From Thermothelomyces thermophilus ATCC 42464 (lineage: Eukaryota; Ascomycota; Sordariomycetes; Sordariales; Chaetomiaceae), in assembly GCF_000226095.1 (NCBI RefSeq), contig NC_016477.1, positions 930,001 through 994,000 of the forward strand: DNA of 64,000 nt, given 5' to 3'. Shown here in pieces: positions 32,383 through 45,300 of the stretch. Under the pieces are notes generated by a model. That model saw only the letters and a program-made list of their open reading frames with translations. It made no database searches and was not told where the DNA came from. Position 1 is the stretch's first letter. Each line of letters opens with the position of its first letter. A program made the translations under genes and the position numbers.

Positions 32383-34098
32383 TTAGAACGCAACACCCAC
32401 GCTCAACGGCCTGTGTCCGTTCGCATTCGTACCGTCATCAACGCCCAGCCCGTTCCCCTCCTCACCGTCCACAGCAACACCCGCACCCCCACCCACGCCC
32501 GAAGGGACGCCCGTCTCCTTGTCGAACCCGAGCCCGGCCCTCTCGGACCCGCCGAGGACGGGCGTGGTGTGCCTCGTCGACGAAGACCACCCCTGCTTGG
32601 GCGTCTGGTCGGGCGACCAGGTGGTGGCCGTCGTCGCCGTCGGCAGCGTCTTGGCCCCGTCGCCGTCGCCGTTGCTGTTGCCGTCGCTGTTGCCGCCCGT
32701 CTCCCACGTGTACACGGACGAGGACGTGTCCATGCTGGTGCGCGGCAGGCCCTCGGGCGGCGCGACGCACTGGTAGAACCCGTCCGACTCCTTGACCGGG
32801 CGCGGGGACGTCGTCGCGTGGCCGGCGGCGGCGACCGTGGGGGAGGCGGCGGCGTCGTCGGGGTTGAAGAGCCAGTTGGAGACGCGCGAGAAGGACTTCT
32901 TCTTGCGGAGCGGCGGTCGGAGGACCAGCGGCAGGGGAGGCGCGAGCGGGAAGTCGGCCGTAATCACGCGGCCGTCGCTGCTGGTCGAGGGGCTGCCGTA
33001 ACGGTTGCGGGTTGTGACGCGGTCGTGTCGCTGCGGGGGAGAGGACTGGGCAGACGCGGTGAGCTCCGGCGTCTTCTCGTGCGGCGCCATGCTGTGCGAG
33101 TACGAGGGTGCGGTGCGCGGGCGGTCATCTGTGCTGAGGCGCTCGGCGAAGGAGCGCCCAGCTGCCGGCAGCGCCGGGATCGACGGCATGGGCTCGAGCC
33201 CCCGCACGTCGTAGCCGGTGGAGGGTCGGCTGTTTAGATAGAGGCTCTGGCGCTCGACCAGCGAGTTGATCTCGGCTTGCAGCCGCTCCTTCTCGATCAT
33301 GGCGCTGGCGATCCGCTCGACGATGCGCTCCGTGTTCGGCGCCGTGGCCGCTCTTGCTCTCGACTTGGGCGGTATCCTTGGCGGGCTCATACTAGCCTCG
33401 GATATCTGTCTGCTGTATTTCCGCGGGAGGTGGAAAGACATGGCCGAATGGCTCCGTTCATGTGCCAAGGTAGCCTCTTGCGTCAGAGTAGTGCTGCTGC
33501 CGCTGTTGTCCTCCCAATTCGAGCTGTTTCCCGTGTACGCCCGGGGCGGCGGCGTGATGTTACACTCAATGTGCGGCAGGATGGCGGAGAGGCGGTTTTC
33601 CTGCCGATAGATGCTGAGCTCGATCGGCCGGAACGAGCTGGGACGTGGGCGAGACTCTTGCGGCGGTGGTGGGAACTGGAATGACTCGGAGTGCAAGTGA
33701 CGGAAATCCGTCGGTCCCGAGATCTGCAGCCGGCGGACTGATGGTGATAAAGTCCTCGAGAACAAGTTCCTCCTCGCAGAGCTCTCTCGACTTGCCGACC
33801 TCCACAGCTTCGTTTTCTCCGACGCCTCGCGCCCCAGTGTCTTTTCGTACGTCCTCTCGCTCGGCCACACCGGCTCTGCCGACGGCTGCGGGATGGCGGC
33901 GGGCTGGTCTCGCAAGACGGCAAAGTTCCTCTCGGCGCCGGTGGGCATGAACATACCGTCTGGCTCAGCTCCATGACCCGAGTGGCTCGATCGAGTCTTC
34001 TTGCGGGATCCGCCGCAACATGAGGCAATGGAAGCGAGCCAGGAAGATGAAGGAGGAGAAGAAGAAGGGGAACGGGAATGAGAGGAAAGGGGATCCAT
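32383..34098 (-). CDS. Large disordered Ser/Pro-rich protein, unknown function (571 aa)
   Basis: This intronless frame has its first ATG at 34098 (MDPLSSHSRS). The protein is low-complexity and Ser/Pro/Arg-rich, with one clearly ordered segment at about residues 257-288 (TERIVERIASAMIEKERLQ), a predicted coiled-coil helix. Other visible patches are SCCGGSRKKTR near the N-terminus, which could be a palmitoylation-type CC plus basic cluster, and LRKKKSFSRVSNWLF near residue 400, an amphipathic basic stretch. Together these might suggest peripheral membrane association, which is inference. No enzyme motif is seen. The codon bias is that of a genuine gene and the antisense frames are shadows. Confidence 0.75.
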   Translation of the reverse strand: MDPLSSHSRSPSSSPPSSSWLASIASCCGGSRKKTRSSHSGHGAEPDGMFMPTGAERNFAVLRDQPAAIPQPSAEPVWPSERTYEKTLGREASEKTKLWRSASRESSARRNLFSRTLSPSVRRLQISGPTDFRHLHSESFQFPPPPQESRPRPSSFRPIELSIYRQENRLSAILPHIECNITPPPRAYTGNSSNWEDNSGSSTTLTQEATLAHERSHSAMSFHLPRKYSRQISEASMSPPRIPPKSRARAATAPNTERIVERIASAMIEKERLQAEINSLVERQSLYLNSRPSTGYDVRGLEPMPSIPALPAAGRSFAERLSTDDRPRTAPSYSHSMAPHEKTPELTASAQSSPPQRHDRVTTRNRYGSPSTSSDGRVITADFPLAPPLPLVLRPPLRKKKSFSRVSNWLFNPDDAAASPTVAAAGHATTSPRPVKESDGFYQCVAPPEGLPRTSMDTSSSVYTWETGGNSDGNSNGDGDGAKTLPTATTATTWSPDQTPKQGWSSSTRHTTPVLGGSERAGLGFDKETGVPSGVGGGAGVAVDGEEGNGLGVDDGTNANGHRPLSVGVAF

Positions 34099-36045
34099 GC
34101 TGGCGAGGTTCACGCAGCCACTAAAAGGTATAGAAAAGACCTGACCTCATGCCTCAGGCCGGGTGAGAGAGAAGGTAAAGCAGATTAGATGGGAACGAAA
34201 GGACGTCCAGCGACCAGCACCTGGGGACAGAGAGAGGTATGGCGACAGAGCGCATGAGAAGTGAAGCAGGATGCCGCGGCGCGGGCGGACCCGCCATCTT
34301 TTTCACTTTGTAATCTGTATGTACAGTACATGTTGCCAGACGGGATTGTTGCATACTCTGCAGTCCCGGCTGAGCAGTGGCTGACTTGGTGGTGGACAGC
34401 GGCCAGATGTGAGGTCACAGGGGGCGGCATCTGATAGGCTGGCGCGGCCCGGCCAAGGAACCAGTTGGCGCTTGCAGGACCGGGGGGAGGGCGATAGAGA
34501 GGGTTGTCGTCCACACACCCAGTTTGGGACATCGACCAGTGACGTGCCGCGAAAGGTGCCGCACCGCGTGCCATGTCTCACTCGATTCTTGGACGGCGGC
34601 CACTCTAGTGCCACTCTCGCAACTGCATTGCCACAGCCCTTCTCGGAATTGGGGGGGTCTCGTGGCCGTCAAGATTGGCCGGGTCCCCATCAGCCCGATC
34701 CCCTCATTAGGCAATGGACAAAGAAAGAATGTGAGAATGTGAGACCAGTGGTGAGACTCGTACACAGTAAAGGGAAGCCATGCAATGAAGCGTTGCTATT
34801 CTTTCCTGAAACTGGACCTTGCGGCGCGGAGGGCGTGGCCCGTGGCCGGTTGCTCGGGACCTGCGGCGGATTGCGATTTGAGATCTGTGTTAGCCCAGGC
34901 CAGCGGGAAGACCCTTGTTTGGCTTGTTTCGATCGTGGTCGATGCCGGCCACCCGACAGGCGGATGCAGGGTACCATTGCATCGAACGGGTAGGTTGTTC
35001 TGTTCAAAAGCTGTGCCGTCGCCCAAGATTGGTTTGCGCGGGAACCTCACGGCAGTTGCAGCGAGAGTCGCACATCTCGCCTCTGCCGAGATTCCCGCTG
35101 TGGCCGATTGGCTTCTGTCAGATGCCAGACGCCCGGAAGCGTGTGTGTGTGGGGCATCGCCGAGAGGCAAAGCAAACAATGTCTGTGTTAGTAGAGGGAC
35201 CTGGCGACGTCAAGAGTTGCGCAGCAGTGAATTTGCGCGCCCTTGAGAGGTCGCGCGCTCCCCAAGTCTCAAGTGTCGATTATCAGTAACTTACTCCATA
35301 CCTAGGTGTGGACATCATAAAAAGTCCAAAGATTGACTGGCTCAGAGCCTGCGGGGATGGAACGCGCTGCTGAAACCGAAAAAAAAAATGTTTTCCGGCA
35401 GCACAAAAAAATTTAGAAAAGAAAAATAAAAAAAACCACGTGCAGCAGAAACCGTTTAGTTTAACGGTTAACCATCGGCAAGTCCAGATGCGGATCCATC
35501 ACATGCTACAGGTCGTAAATGTTTGCAACGTTACTGAGACCCGACTTCTTTCGAGGCCCCTGGGTTGGAGGGTCGGGAAGTGTTTGTGCAACGAGCGGCA
35601 GTGGCTGATACTCGCTGCGAATCAGCCCTGTAGGGTGCCCGACCCGACCACAGCCACCAGATGTCTCGGTTCGGAACAATTGATTTACCGAATTCCACAG
35701 GTCGACTTCGGCCCGGGGCTTGGACAGGCCTGCGACGGGCTCGTAGTGTAACGGCACCTCCACTACCTAGCCCAATTGGCTTGAATTTCCGCCAAGCCTT
35801 CAGAAGCTGGGGCACAGACCAAGCTGCAGCAGGGGGTTTCTGAGATACGTGTACGGATTCGTGCCGAACTCACTTCGAACGCCAGCAACAAGGCTCGACC
35901 TCAACTCAGCACAACTCGCTGCGCGGCGTCGTTTCAATTGACCGGTGGGACAGATTTGCGCAGATTCACTCGACCGCTTGCACTTGACCAACGTCTTCGA
36001 TCGGTTGTCGAGCACATCGACTAGTCGCAGGCAACTTTCGGAGCG
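34099..36045. other. Intergenic between divergent genes
   Basis: Shared upstream region of the disordered-protein gene (minus) and SEC62 (plus). Open frames on both strands (for example 34409-34993) have no domain, no consistent codon bias and overlap each other, so I call none of them. An A-rich tract lies at 35379-35437. Confidence 0.55.
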
Positions 36046-37460
36046 ATGCAAGCTCCTCCTCCTCCGCAGGGTCCCCAGGGCCCCCATGGGCCCCAGGGCG
36101 GGCAGATGCCGCCCATGATGCCCAGCCCAGAGCAGATCGCCGCCATGCAACGGCAGCTTGCGATTGACGCCGAAAAGATGGGCATGACCGTGCCGCAGTT
36201 CATTGGTGAGCTTCGTCATCGGATGCCATCCCAGCGCGGCCCTCATCTCTAACGACTGCAGAACACCTCAAGCGGCAGGCGCAAGAACGGATGCACGCGC
36301 AGCAGCAGCAGCAGCAGCAGCAGCAAGCCCAGCAAGGCGGTGGCCATCAACATGAACACCAGCACCCCCACCAGCACCCTCATCCTCACCAGCACCAGCA
36401 CCAGGACACCTCCGGTCAGCCCCGGCCCATCGTTCCGGGGCCACCTAACCCCGTCGCGTTGGCTCTCGCCAAGTTCCTGCGCAGCCAGAACCTGAAGCCG
36501 CGCACTTGTATTCTCAATGGCGAGCGCAAGGACATGTTCAGGGTGAGTTGTCTAATTAGCCCGCAAATCCGACCCCATCACCGCTCGGTCTGACACGTTC
36601 ATTTTTGTCCAGGTCAAACGCGCCCTCCGCGCCCTCCAGTCCGACGCCTACAAGGCCGCGCGCAAGAAGAACCCCGCCCTCCCCGAGATCACGGACCGGG
36701 CCTCGCTCGAGAATGCCTTCAAGCTCCTGCCGCTGTCGATGCTGGCCCTGCGCGTGGTCAAGGCAGACCCGCACGACGGCCACGACCACGCCAAGAAGCA
36801 AGGCGGCAAGCGGATCAAGGGCCTGTGGACGGTGCGCATCGAGCCGCAGCAGGACGCCGGCGACGACATGTACTACGTCTGGCTGTGGGAGGGCAGCCAG
36901 GTGATGCGCAAGGTGTACGCCGGCCTCGCCCTGGCCGTCATCTTCGCCCTCGTCTGCTACCCGCTGTGGCCCGTCAAGCTGCGCCAGGGCGGCTACTACC
37001 TCAGCTGGGGTTTCTTGTGCTTCATGGGCCTGTTCTTCGCCATGGCCATCTTCCGCGTCATTCTCTTCTGCCTGACGTACTTTATCCTGCCGCCGGGCCT
37101 CTGGCTCTTCCCCAACCTGTGGGAGGATGTCTCGGTGGTGGACAGCTTCAAGCCCGTCTGGGCGTGGCACGAGGTTAGTTGCCCCTTATTTTTGCTAACC
37201 CTCTCTTGCTTCTTTTAGAGAACTCCTGTCTAACGATTCCCCAGCCTGCGAGCAAGAAGAAGAAAAAGAAGAAGAGTAAGAAGTCGGAGAGGTCGGCGAG
37301 TGGCTCGGCAGCTGCCGGAGCGACTTTTTCCGCCACTACCGGACAGCCTGCCCCTGCGACTGCTACTACTACCGCGACTTCTACGCAGGTATCCACGGCT
37401 CCGCAGCAACGTAGTAACTACATGGCGCCGAGGGTGGAGGAGCTGGAGGATGACGAGTGA
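36046..37460 (+). CDS. SEC62: Sec62, ER protein translocation subunit (405 aa)
   Basis: Four exons: 36046-36205, 36262-36542, 36613-37173 and 37245-37460, all with GT-AG introns in phase. The core in exon 3 has the Sec62 features: the cytosolic N-domain with FLRSQNLKPRTCILNGERKDMFRVKRALRAL, the segment RIKGLWTVRIEP, then two transmembrane helices at about residues 248-266 and 278-306, and FNPxLWED-like PNLWEDVSVVDSFKPVWAW. It forms the Sec62/63 complex with the Sec61 channel for post-translational import into the ER. The N-terminal region carries Gln and His tracts unusual for the family, and the C-terminus a poly-Lys run. The start is the first ATG after a clean leader. Confidence 0.94.
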
Positions 37461-38000
37461 GGTGTTGGTTACAGCATCAAGCGGGGAGCGAGTGGAAATG
37501 AGGGAGGGGGAGGGGGCTGCGCATGTACTTTTAGGCCTGCAGTAATCTGGTTGCTCAGGGCCGGTTCAAAAGGTATATCTGGTTATTCATAAATGGATCT
37601 GTTTGGGGAAATTGTGATTGCGCCGCCGTGGAGGCCGCAATTAGCTCTTTTTTGAACGCAACCGCTCGGAGTTGTTCACGACTTTGACATGACACTGTGC
37701 CCCGTGACGATCAGCATCCCGTCGCTTCAAGCCTAGTTGTTGACTCGGTATACCGTCTAGAGGTGGATGGAACGATAGCAGCCGCCCGGTAAACGACGGT
37801 CCCGCAAAACTGGATCAGATCGCAAAGAGGCAAAACCTCGGTCTGCGATAGATTCACTCCTTCAAAGTCATTCATCCAGAGCCCGATACAATACTCTCGA
37901 GTCTTCTCAACCCCACTCCCAGGTCGGTCTCGGGCTGATCTGGTTCGTCTCGGCGATCAGGGCCGACTAAGGGGAGAAGTTTCAGAGATAATCACTTCAG

Positions 38001-38039
<39 letters not shown>

Positions 38040-38882
38040 GGCCAGCTTTTAACGGCCGATATAGAGCGCTGCTGTCACTCCATTACGCGATCCGCAACCT
38101 CTAATTCTTGATATATTAGTCGGTGATACAGTTCGTTTGTCTGCGGACGCGTTTGTCATGTAAGCCCTGTGGATCCTGGCAAACGGGCTGGCAAACGGAG
38201 GGTTCTTTGTTCCTATCCTCTACTTATACAGAGCCACAGGGCCAGCAAACGTAGGAAGAAGACATGGCACTTTTGAACTATTTACAATACTACAACCTTC
38301 TTCCATCTATTGGAACCACCATCTTCTATCAGTCGGACTATGCTCCCGTCTCTGCGGGTGAGGGTTCGCCTGTGACGCGATCCGTGAGCTTTACTCGCTC
38401 GCCCATGTTTCAGCAACCGCCAGCTTGTCGGTAAAAATTCATCTGTCGCGACTACACGCATCACCTGCCTTCTTTCGCAAATCCGTTTCACAACCCTTGC
38501 CACCTCTTGCTCGGCGCGAGGCGTGGCGGTAATTAACTGTTGCATCATACGGATAGTATTCATCGTCGGAACCTCTGGTAGACGAGTTAATAGTCCATAA
38601 CAAAGAGACGAATATTAACTTGCTATTGTCAGTAAGTAAATAAAGCGCTTCCTGATTTTGCACAACTTCGAAAGAGCTCAAAATCAGATTCGCCGAACAT
38701 GTCGTGGGCGATAATTAGGCATCTGCGTCTCATGGTCTAATTAGGTGATGTAATTAGACAACATGGACCGGCCGCCATTTGCATTGACACCAGACTTCTC
38801 GAGGACTTTCATATGTTTGCGCATTCTCAAACGTAAAGGCACCTCCTTGGGTGTTGGTGAAAGATGTAAATTAATTAATTAC
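37461..38882. other. Intergenic, with GA microsatellite
   Basis: A (GA)n tract lies at 38004-38034. Minus-strand frames at 38282-38563 and 38439-38681 overlap each other and show no recognisable domain; they might be debris of a decayed gene but I cannot support that. Confidence 0.5.
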
Positions 38883-40760
38883 CTATGAACGAGCAACCAG
38901 GCGATTGCGGGCCCCTGAACGAATCACACATTCTGCTTCAGCTATACACTCGGCGCGTTTCTTGAGTTCACGGTCCTTGGATTCTAACCAATCTGAAGAC
39001 CTCCCATTAAGCTGCTGCTCATGTGCCCAATGCGACCATGTTAAGGACCATGGCAGATGGGCATAGGAACGTGCCAGTCCCTGGCCCGTAGCGGGATTGA
39101 GGCGCTGCAGGGGATGCAACATATGGTTGTACGTCGCCAATACCTCTTTGCCATCGGCCCGGGTTATTTTATAGCTGTTTTCGGGCCCGTGCCAAGGGTG
39201 ACCGGCCACCACCAACCGGAGGATCAAGGCTGGCAAGTTGAGCTTGTCCTTGACCCACTCTACGGTATCGTCCCAGTCCTGCAGCGCAGGATGCCCGTCC
39301 CACGGCCGGCTCACGGAGTAAAAGGGGCAAACACCAGCTCGAGGAGTAGGAGGTATCCGAGACAGTGACGGGGCACGACTTGCCTCAAGAACTGGCTGGC
39401 CGCAAAGGACGCGTTTGTAGTCGCCCCGTTCTCGTGACGCGAACGGGTCATCGAGTGGGTTGTCGACGATGATGAAGCGGTTCTGATTGTAGAAGACCAG
39501 GTTCGCGTCTTCATAGAGAGCCCGGCACGCGAGGAAAAAAGGAGTCGGCGGGGCAACGAGATGAAAACGCCGTGTGCCTGCGGCTGCAGAAGCAGCCACT
39601 GGACGGGTTAATCTATGGTCGTTTCCAGCAGGTGAAAAATGCACACTCTTCCCGGCACTCCGGTATACATGCCCACAGCTCTTCCCAATAGCATGGGAGG
39701 CGTCTAACGCAATAGTATCCTTTACCGTCGGCCTTTCTTTACCACAAGACCTCCTTGTCGGGGGTGACCAGGTCGGTATAATACTCCAAGATCCGAAGCC
39801 TTAATAGCTCGCGCGGGAGGGCGAGGGGACCGGAGCCGGTGCGCTCTGACGACCGGTGGTGCTTGACGGACCCAAGAGCCCGAACTTTCAGTACAGCCTC
39901 GTAGGCAAGTTGCTGCAGCCGAGAGTCGCGCGGTTCGCACAGCCGAAGGTGGCAGTCTCTCAAGCGCGGGAGCGTACAAAGACCGTCTACGACGAGTCTG
40001 GCTAGTTCCACCTCCCCGCGGTGGAGATCGCATACCAAGGAGAGCTCCAGTCTGCCAGGGGCAATATGTGACGCTAGATAGGCAACGGTCTCACGCCATT
40101 CTCTCAGGATTGCGCGGGCCAGTGAGTTTGATCGGTCGAGCGGAAGGTCGTGGGAGTACTCATGGCATTCTAGGATTGAGCCGGCAGTCAATCTCGGGCT
40201 GCCGGTTTCCGACCCGACATCCTGGTACGCCCACGGGCGGTTACAACAGAGGCCTTGACCCTCGTATCCCGGTAGATTAGGGTGGCACGAGCTCTGATTG
40301 AGCACGATCTTGAGGTTGGTCAGGGCCGACAAGGCGTGAGGGGTGAGGGCGCGAAGGGGGTCCAGAGACCGGGAAGGTTAGAAAGAAACGACAAACCAAT
40401 TCGCCGAGTACAGAAGCGAAGAGGCCTCGGTGTAGATGGTCTGACATGACAGCAGCAGGTCGTGAAACGGTTCACATTGGTTGCAGTAGGGTGGTAGCCT
40501 AGTTATCAAGGGCCTAGTCACTTGCTCGAAGGTCAACCGGCGCCCCAGGTCGTAAACTTCCGGGTCCGTGCCCCGATCGAATAAATAATAGTTTGCCGCC
40601 TAACCCGACTTCGAGGTAGATACGATGCTGAATTTCTGGAGTGAGGCGCAGGATACCTTGGAAGACGGTCGCTGTTTGTTGCACGCGTTGCCATCGCGGT
40701 GGAAAGTGAAAATTGTCGATGTGTTGTTGTTGCCCGGAAAGCTCAGGGTCCTGTAATCAT
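38883..40760 (-). pseudogene. Decayed F-box-like protein gene
   Basis: Pieces of one protein follow each other on the minus strand in changing frames. First comes an F-box-like start (FQGILRLTPEIQHRIYLEV, near 40610-40670), then DLLLSCQTIYTEASSLLYSANWFVV (40385-40460) ending in a TAA. A shifted frame follows with LRALTPHALSALTNLKIVLNQ through LPRELLRLRILEYYTDLVTP to a stop near 39740. A third frame has TPFFLACRALYEDANLVFYNQNRFIIV to 38883. Ascomycetes carry many F-box-like proteins with just these blocks. I found no GT-AG pair that joins the last two frames in phase. At least three lesions make it a pseudogene, unless unusual introns exist. Confidence 0.65.
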
Positions 40761-42384
40761 GTCAAGAGGCTCGGAGGCGCTTTGGCTCCACGTTGAGATG
40801 ACAAGGCTGACAGCAAATTGCTCTCTCTCAGCCCAGAGGCGGCCTCGAGCAAACGAGGTAGGGTGCAGCGCTGTGATTGAGACGAATTCCGATTTCGTCT
40901 GGGCTGCAGTGCGTACACAGTCGAAGCGAAGCGGGGCCGTCGCAGGTGCCTGATCCAATTCACGTCATGCCCTCGGGATATCACACGGCTGCCTGGGGCA
41001 CCACCATTGCAATTTGCAGAAGTTGTGCAGAATCGCCAGGAAACATGGCCTGATCGTATCAACAAGGTTCAAGAGCTAGGCCGAGGGTTGGTAAAGAAAG
41101 TTCATCATTGTATAGTCGACTCAGTAGAAAGAGTTCATTTGCAAGATTATGAAATGGACCATCAAAAGCCGGTTCTTGAACGGCCTAGGAGGATGGGTGA
41201 AAATTCTTAAGCTGTTTTCCCTCATATTTGAACCCCCCCATCCAAGGTCCTGAGCTGTAATTAGGGGTTTCGCCTTCCTGGCCCCGTTGTAGAAAACCCA
41301 TTGACATTCCGTGCGGAGTTGCCAGAATCCGTACATGCAGAAGCATAATATGTATATATATTATACATACATCTCTCCGCCCGGGCGATTCTCAGCTGAG
41401 AGAAAGGGCGTTTTCCGCAAACGAAATATGTACTGAGAGTTCAGCACACGATCTAGCGGTTTCGATGCAACTTATGGAATGTACCCGGGCCTAGGAGAAC
41501 ACGAAAAGTTACAACATCGAGTGTGTCAGTCATCACCGGGTAGCACAAAAGTGCTGTAAGAAACGCAAAACAGCCCGGTGTTCACCTAATTAATTAATTA
41601 TTAGTTGGCACTCCAAATTAGGCTCTCGCTTGGCAAACCGTGGGTATCAGTGGTGCCTACACAGTACACCTCGTTCCCGTTCTTCCCGTTCATCCTTGAT
41701 GGAAACAATAACATATCACTGACCAAAGGGATAACATCTCAGAAGGGTTTTGGACCTGGATCTTCAGTCTTCAACATATTTCTTGCTTGTTGTCCAATGC
41801 CTGAGTTAACGGGACGACACGACTCTCAGAGTTGGCTCCCAAGGCCTCAGACAACCAATTGAGTATATCACTATCTATACAAAGAGACTTCAATGATTGG
41901 TGTAGTTCCCTTATTCTATCTTGACTCTTTAGACTTGCCGTCTCTCATACCCTGGATCAGCTCGACATCGGTCAGGTTTGATTCTCGCAAGTTCTAATTA
42001 GTGAGTTGGGAAGCAGAGGTCCCCATATAGATAGGGCAGAATGTCAGTTGGGATCCATCGCAAGGGGTCGGATTTGGATTGTTTCGAACAACTTGCTAAT
42101 TAACGTCAAACATGACAATTGGAGAAAGCTATGGCTTGATTTTTATGCTCTATATAGGTGTACCTATCTGATGCCGGTATGTAGCACGCAGGACCGTGCG
42201 CCTCGCGAGACCAGGACGTACGATCCATTGCGCAATCTAATTCCACTATATGTTGTGTGTCATGATAATGAAAGCAGAGGTTCTTACTGAATCGGTGCGG
42301 TCAAGACCGTCCCGTGAACCCCCAACCCCTACAGGAGGACACGGGAGCGAACACGGTGGCACTTGGCCAGAGAAGCAGCCTACC
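40761..42384. other. Intergenic, no supported gene
   Basis: AT-rich in places (TAATTAATTAATTATTAG near 41588). Short frames only (for example 41605-41862, 42006-42290), none with a recognisable product. Confidence 0.55.
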
Positions 42385-45300
42385 TTACGTATAGAGCTCG
42401 TCGGTCAGCGTGTTCAGCATTAGCCCGTCCTCGGCGAGGTCGTCCACATCGATCAGGAACTGCAGCGGCATCTCCACCAGCGTGCCCCTGACCCCGGCAA
42501 GCCACTCCTTCAGCTCCTCCACGCCGCCGGGGAACTCCTCCCTGACCGCGTGCCCGTAGTCGACCTTGCCCTGCCGGTACCCCTCCTCGGCCTTGTCGGC
42601 CGACTCGCCGGGGATGACAAAGTACCGGGAGAAGAAGTCGTTGTAGTCGTCCCACGTACGCATCTTGTCGTCGGGCACGGGGTGGAACGCGCGGCTGAAG
42701 ATCTCGGTGTTGCGGCGCGCCGTGGTGCGCCAGAGGTCGCGGAATTCCCAGCTCAGCGGGTCTTGCACCAGCTTGTCCGCGGCGGAGCCCCAGTCGTAGT
42801 CATTGACCGCGTGGTGCGTGACGGGCGTCCAATTGCGGTCGGCAGCATCCGGGCGCTGGTGGGGCAGGAGGCCGAGGTGCTTGCGGAAGAGCTGGCGGCG
42901 AAGGGAGGCCGCGAAGGCCGAAGCCGTGTAGGGACGCCCGCCCATGGTGCTGGACACCGGGGTGGGGTCCTCGATGACGACGGCGATCTCGCTGTCGTGG
43001 TTGCCGAGCTGGGAGCGATCGTTGAGGTTGGCTGAGCCGCAGATGACGAGCTGGTCGTCGGCGATGAGGACCTTGCTGTGGACGTAAAGCTCCTCCGACA
43101 CGAACGCGTTGAACTCGTCTTCCGGAGACCCGGTCCAGGGGACGCTACGCAGATCGGGGCCGTTGTGCATGTAGCAGGCAGCGACGGAATCCCAAGTCTC
43201 GTCTGACATGTGGCGCGCGGCTTCCTGGTATCGGCGATATCGGCTGTCGCCATGGCTGCCCTGACCGTAGTCGTCCCGGCTGTCTTGACCGTAGTCGTCC
43301 CGGCTGTACTGCTCGCGCTCATAATCGTATCCACCAATACGTTCGTCATACTCCCGCCGCGCCTCCTCGTAACGGACACCGCTCTCACGCTCGGCACGGC
43401 CCATGATGGCGCTGGAGTTGATGCGGTCGTAGTTGCGCAAGTTATAGAAGTTGATGTACCTGTGGGGGTCCTGGACGCCAGAGTTCCGCAGTGTCTCGAG
43501 AATGCTGCTGCCACCCCGGTTGATCGAGAAGTACTGGAACTCCATGATGGCCCTGGTACCGAGGGCACCGTCCGACTTGAGATCTCCGGCGAAAGCAGGA
43601 ACTGCGGGAATCACAATGATGATATGGAAGTCCTCCCCGTTTTGATGGGCACGAAGGATACGGTCAACGATGGCCCGGCCAATCTTATTGCACACGGGCT
43701 TCTGCTCGTCCGATGTGGCAGTGATGAAGAACTACTCGGGTTAGAAGCGCTTTTCGAAACCAAGAAACAATTGACGAACCTGGTTCTCAATGTAGACAAA
43801 GTGTTTGGCATTCTTGATGGCTTCAATGTAGGCATTGGCGATGGAATGCTCAGTGTCGACGCCCAGCGACCATTTGGAGCAGCTAGCAAAGTTAGTGAAG
43901 CACTTTATACCAAGATCGTGGTCTGAATACCTTCTGGTCAACTGAATGTGCGCACTCTCGCTCTTAACTTGGGACGCGTGATGTGTTTCCTCATCCGTCC
44001 CGACGAAGCGACGCACGTGCCGCGTGAATCGCTGCTGCAGGTCATCGAAGTGACTCTCAAAATCGCCTCCGTAGTGGCTTGCAGCGCCGTGGTGGGTGTG
44101 GGGTGCCTCGAGTAACCAATACTTGCCAATATCACGCGTGCTGTATTTCTTGTTAAAGATGAAGTTCCTGGGGAAGGTTAGTACGTCCGTGGAACAGAAG
44201 AGTTTGCTTCTGCTTACCATCGCTGGGTAAAATGCATGGCCAGGCTATCGACGATCGGTCCCGAGAGGCTGATGCTGATGTCCGACCAGCCCATGCGCGA
44301 ACTCTTTGTCCGGTCGACTATGACTCGTCAGTCCGGTCCATGCAAGGAGACAGAACACTCTTGGACCCTAATGAGATAAAGGGACACGACGAGGGGAGAG
44401 AGAGATTTGTTGGTTGGTTGGGGGGGGGGGGGGGGGATTAGGGACTCACGCTTATTGTTTTCCCACTTATCGACGTCTTCAAAGTCGTAGATCCGCGCAT
44501 TGTTGTAGTCTTGGCCAGGATACACTAGTTCCTCGACGTTGCCGGGATGGGCGTCCGCGATGGGGTGGCCTGTCTTGTGAGCATACTTCTGCAGTTTGGT
44601 TCAGTTGGTCAAAGGACGTAGCATACTGTTCGTGTCCCATCTTCCAAAGCCTGTAAAGGTTAGCGTGAGGTTTGTTGGCCATTTAGGTATGCAACATACA
44701 CAAATCAAGACCGCCCATGAAGGCCACCTTGCCGTCGATGAGACAGAGCTTCTCGTGATGAGAGAAGTACAAGGTAATGTCATCGGCAACACCGTAAAGA
44801 GCTTCAACAGCCTCCTGCGATGCTTTAGCAAGGTTGAATGTCTTCAGGCTGAAGTTCTGCAGGTTGGAGTGCAGCTCCTGGAGGCCGTTGACAATATCGT
44901 TGCCGCTGTGATGGTGATCGGGATACCTGAAGACCTTGATGTTGGGATGGAGGGCTTCCAGAGCATGCTTGGTGTGCTGCGAGCTGTCAGTATCGCTCAT
45001 CAGAGAGGACGTGGCGTCAGGTTTCGCACCTTCGAGTTCACTACTCATGTTAGTCCAGCCTTTCCGCTCAATTTGGAACGCCCACTTACATGTCAACGCT
45101 TGAGGAACTTCCTTGTACACAATGACAAAGATTTGAACACCGCGCTCAGCTGCGGCTTTGAGCATGTTGTCCAGACGATAGCGCTCATTGCGGGCAGGCG
45201 GGCGACGCAGGTACAGCTCTGGACTGCATTGGGGGTTGTTGTTGTTGTTGTTGTCGTTGTCAATGACATGTTCCCCCCGACCGCGTTGAAAATGAACACC

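Noticed and set aside
32413-33237. 274-codon plus-strand frame over the disordered-protein gene
   Set aside because: Arg/Gly-rich antisense frame without motifs.
34409-35289. Several overlapping frames upstream of SEC62
   Set aside because: They overlap on both strands, lack motifs and intron signals, and show no coding bias.
35450-35530. Possible tRNA gene (TTTAGTTTAACGGTTAACC-like box)
   Set aside because: No cloverleaf could be formed and no B box at the right distance.
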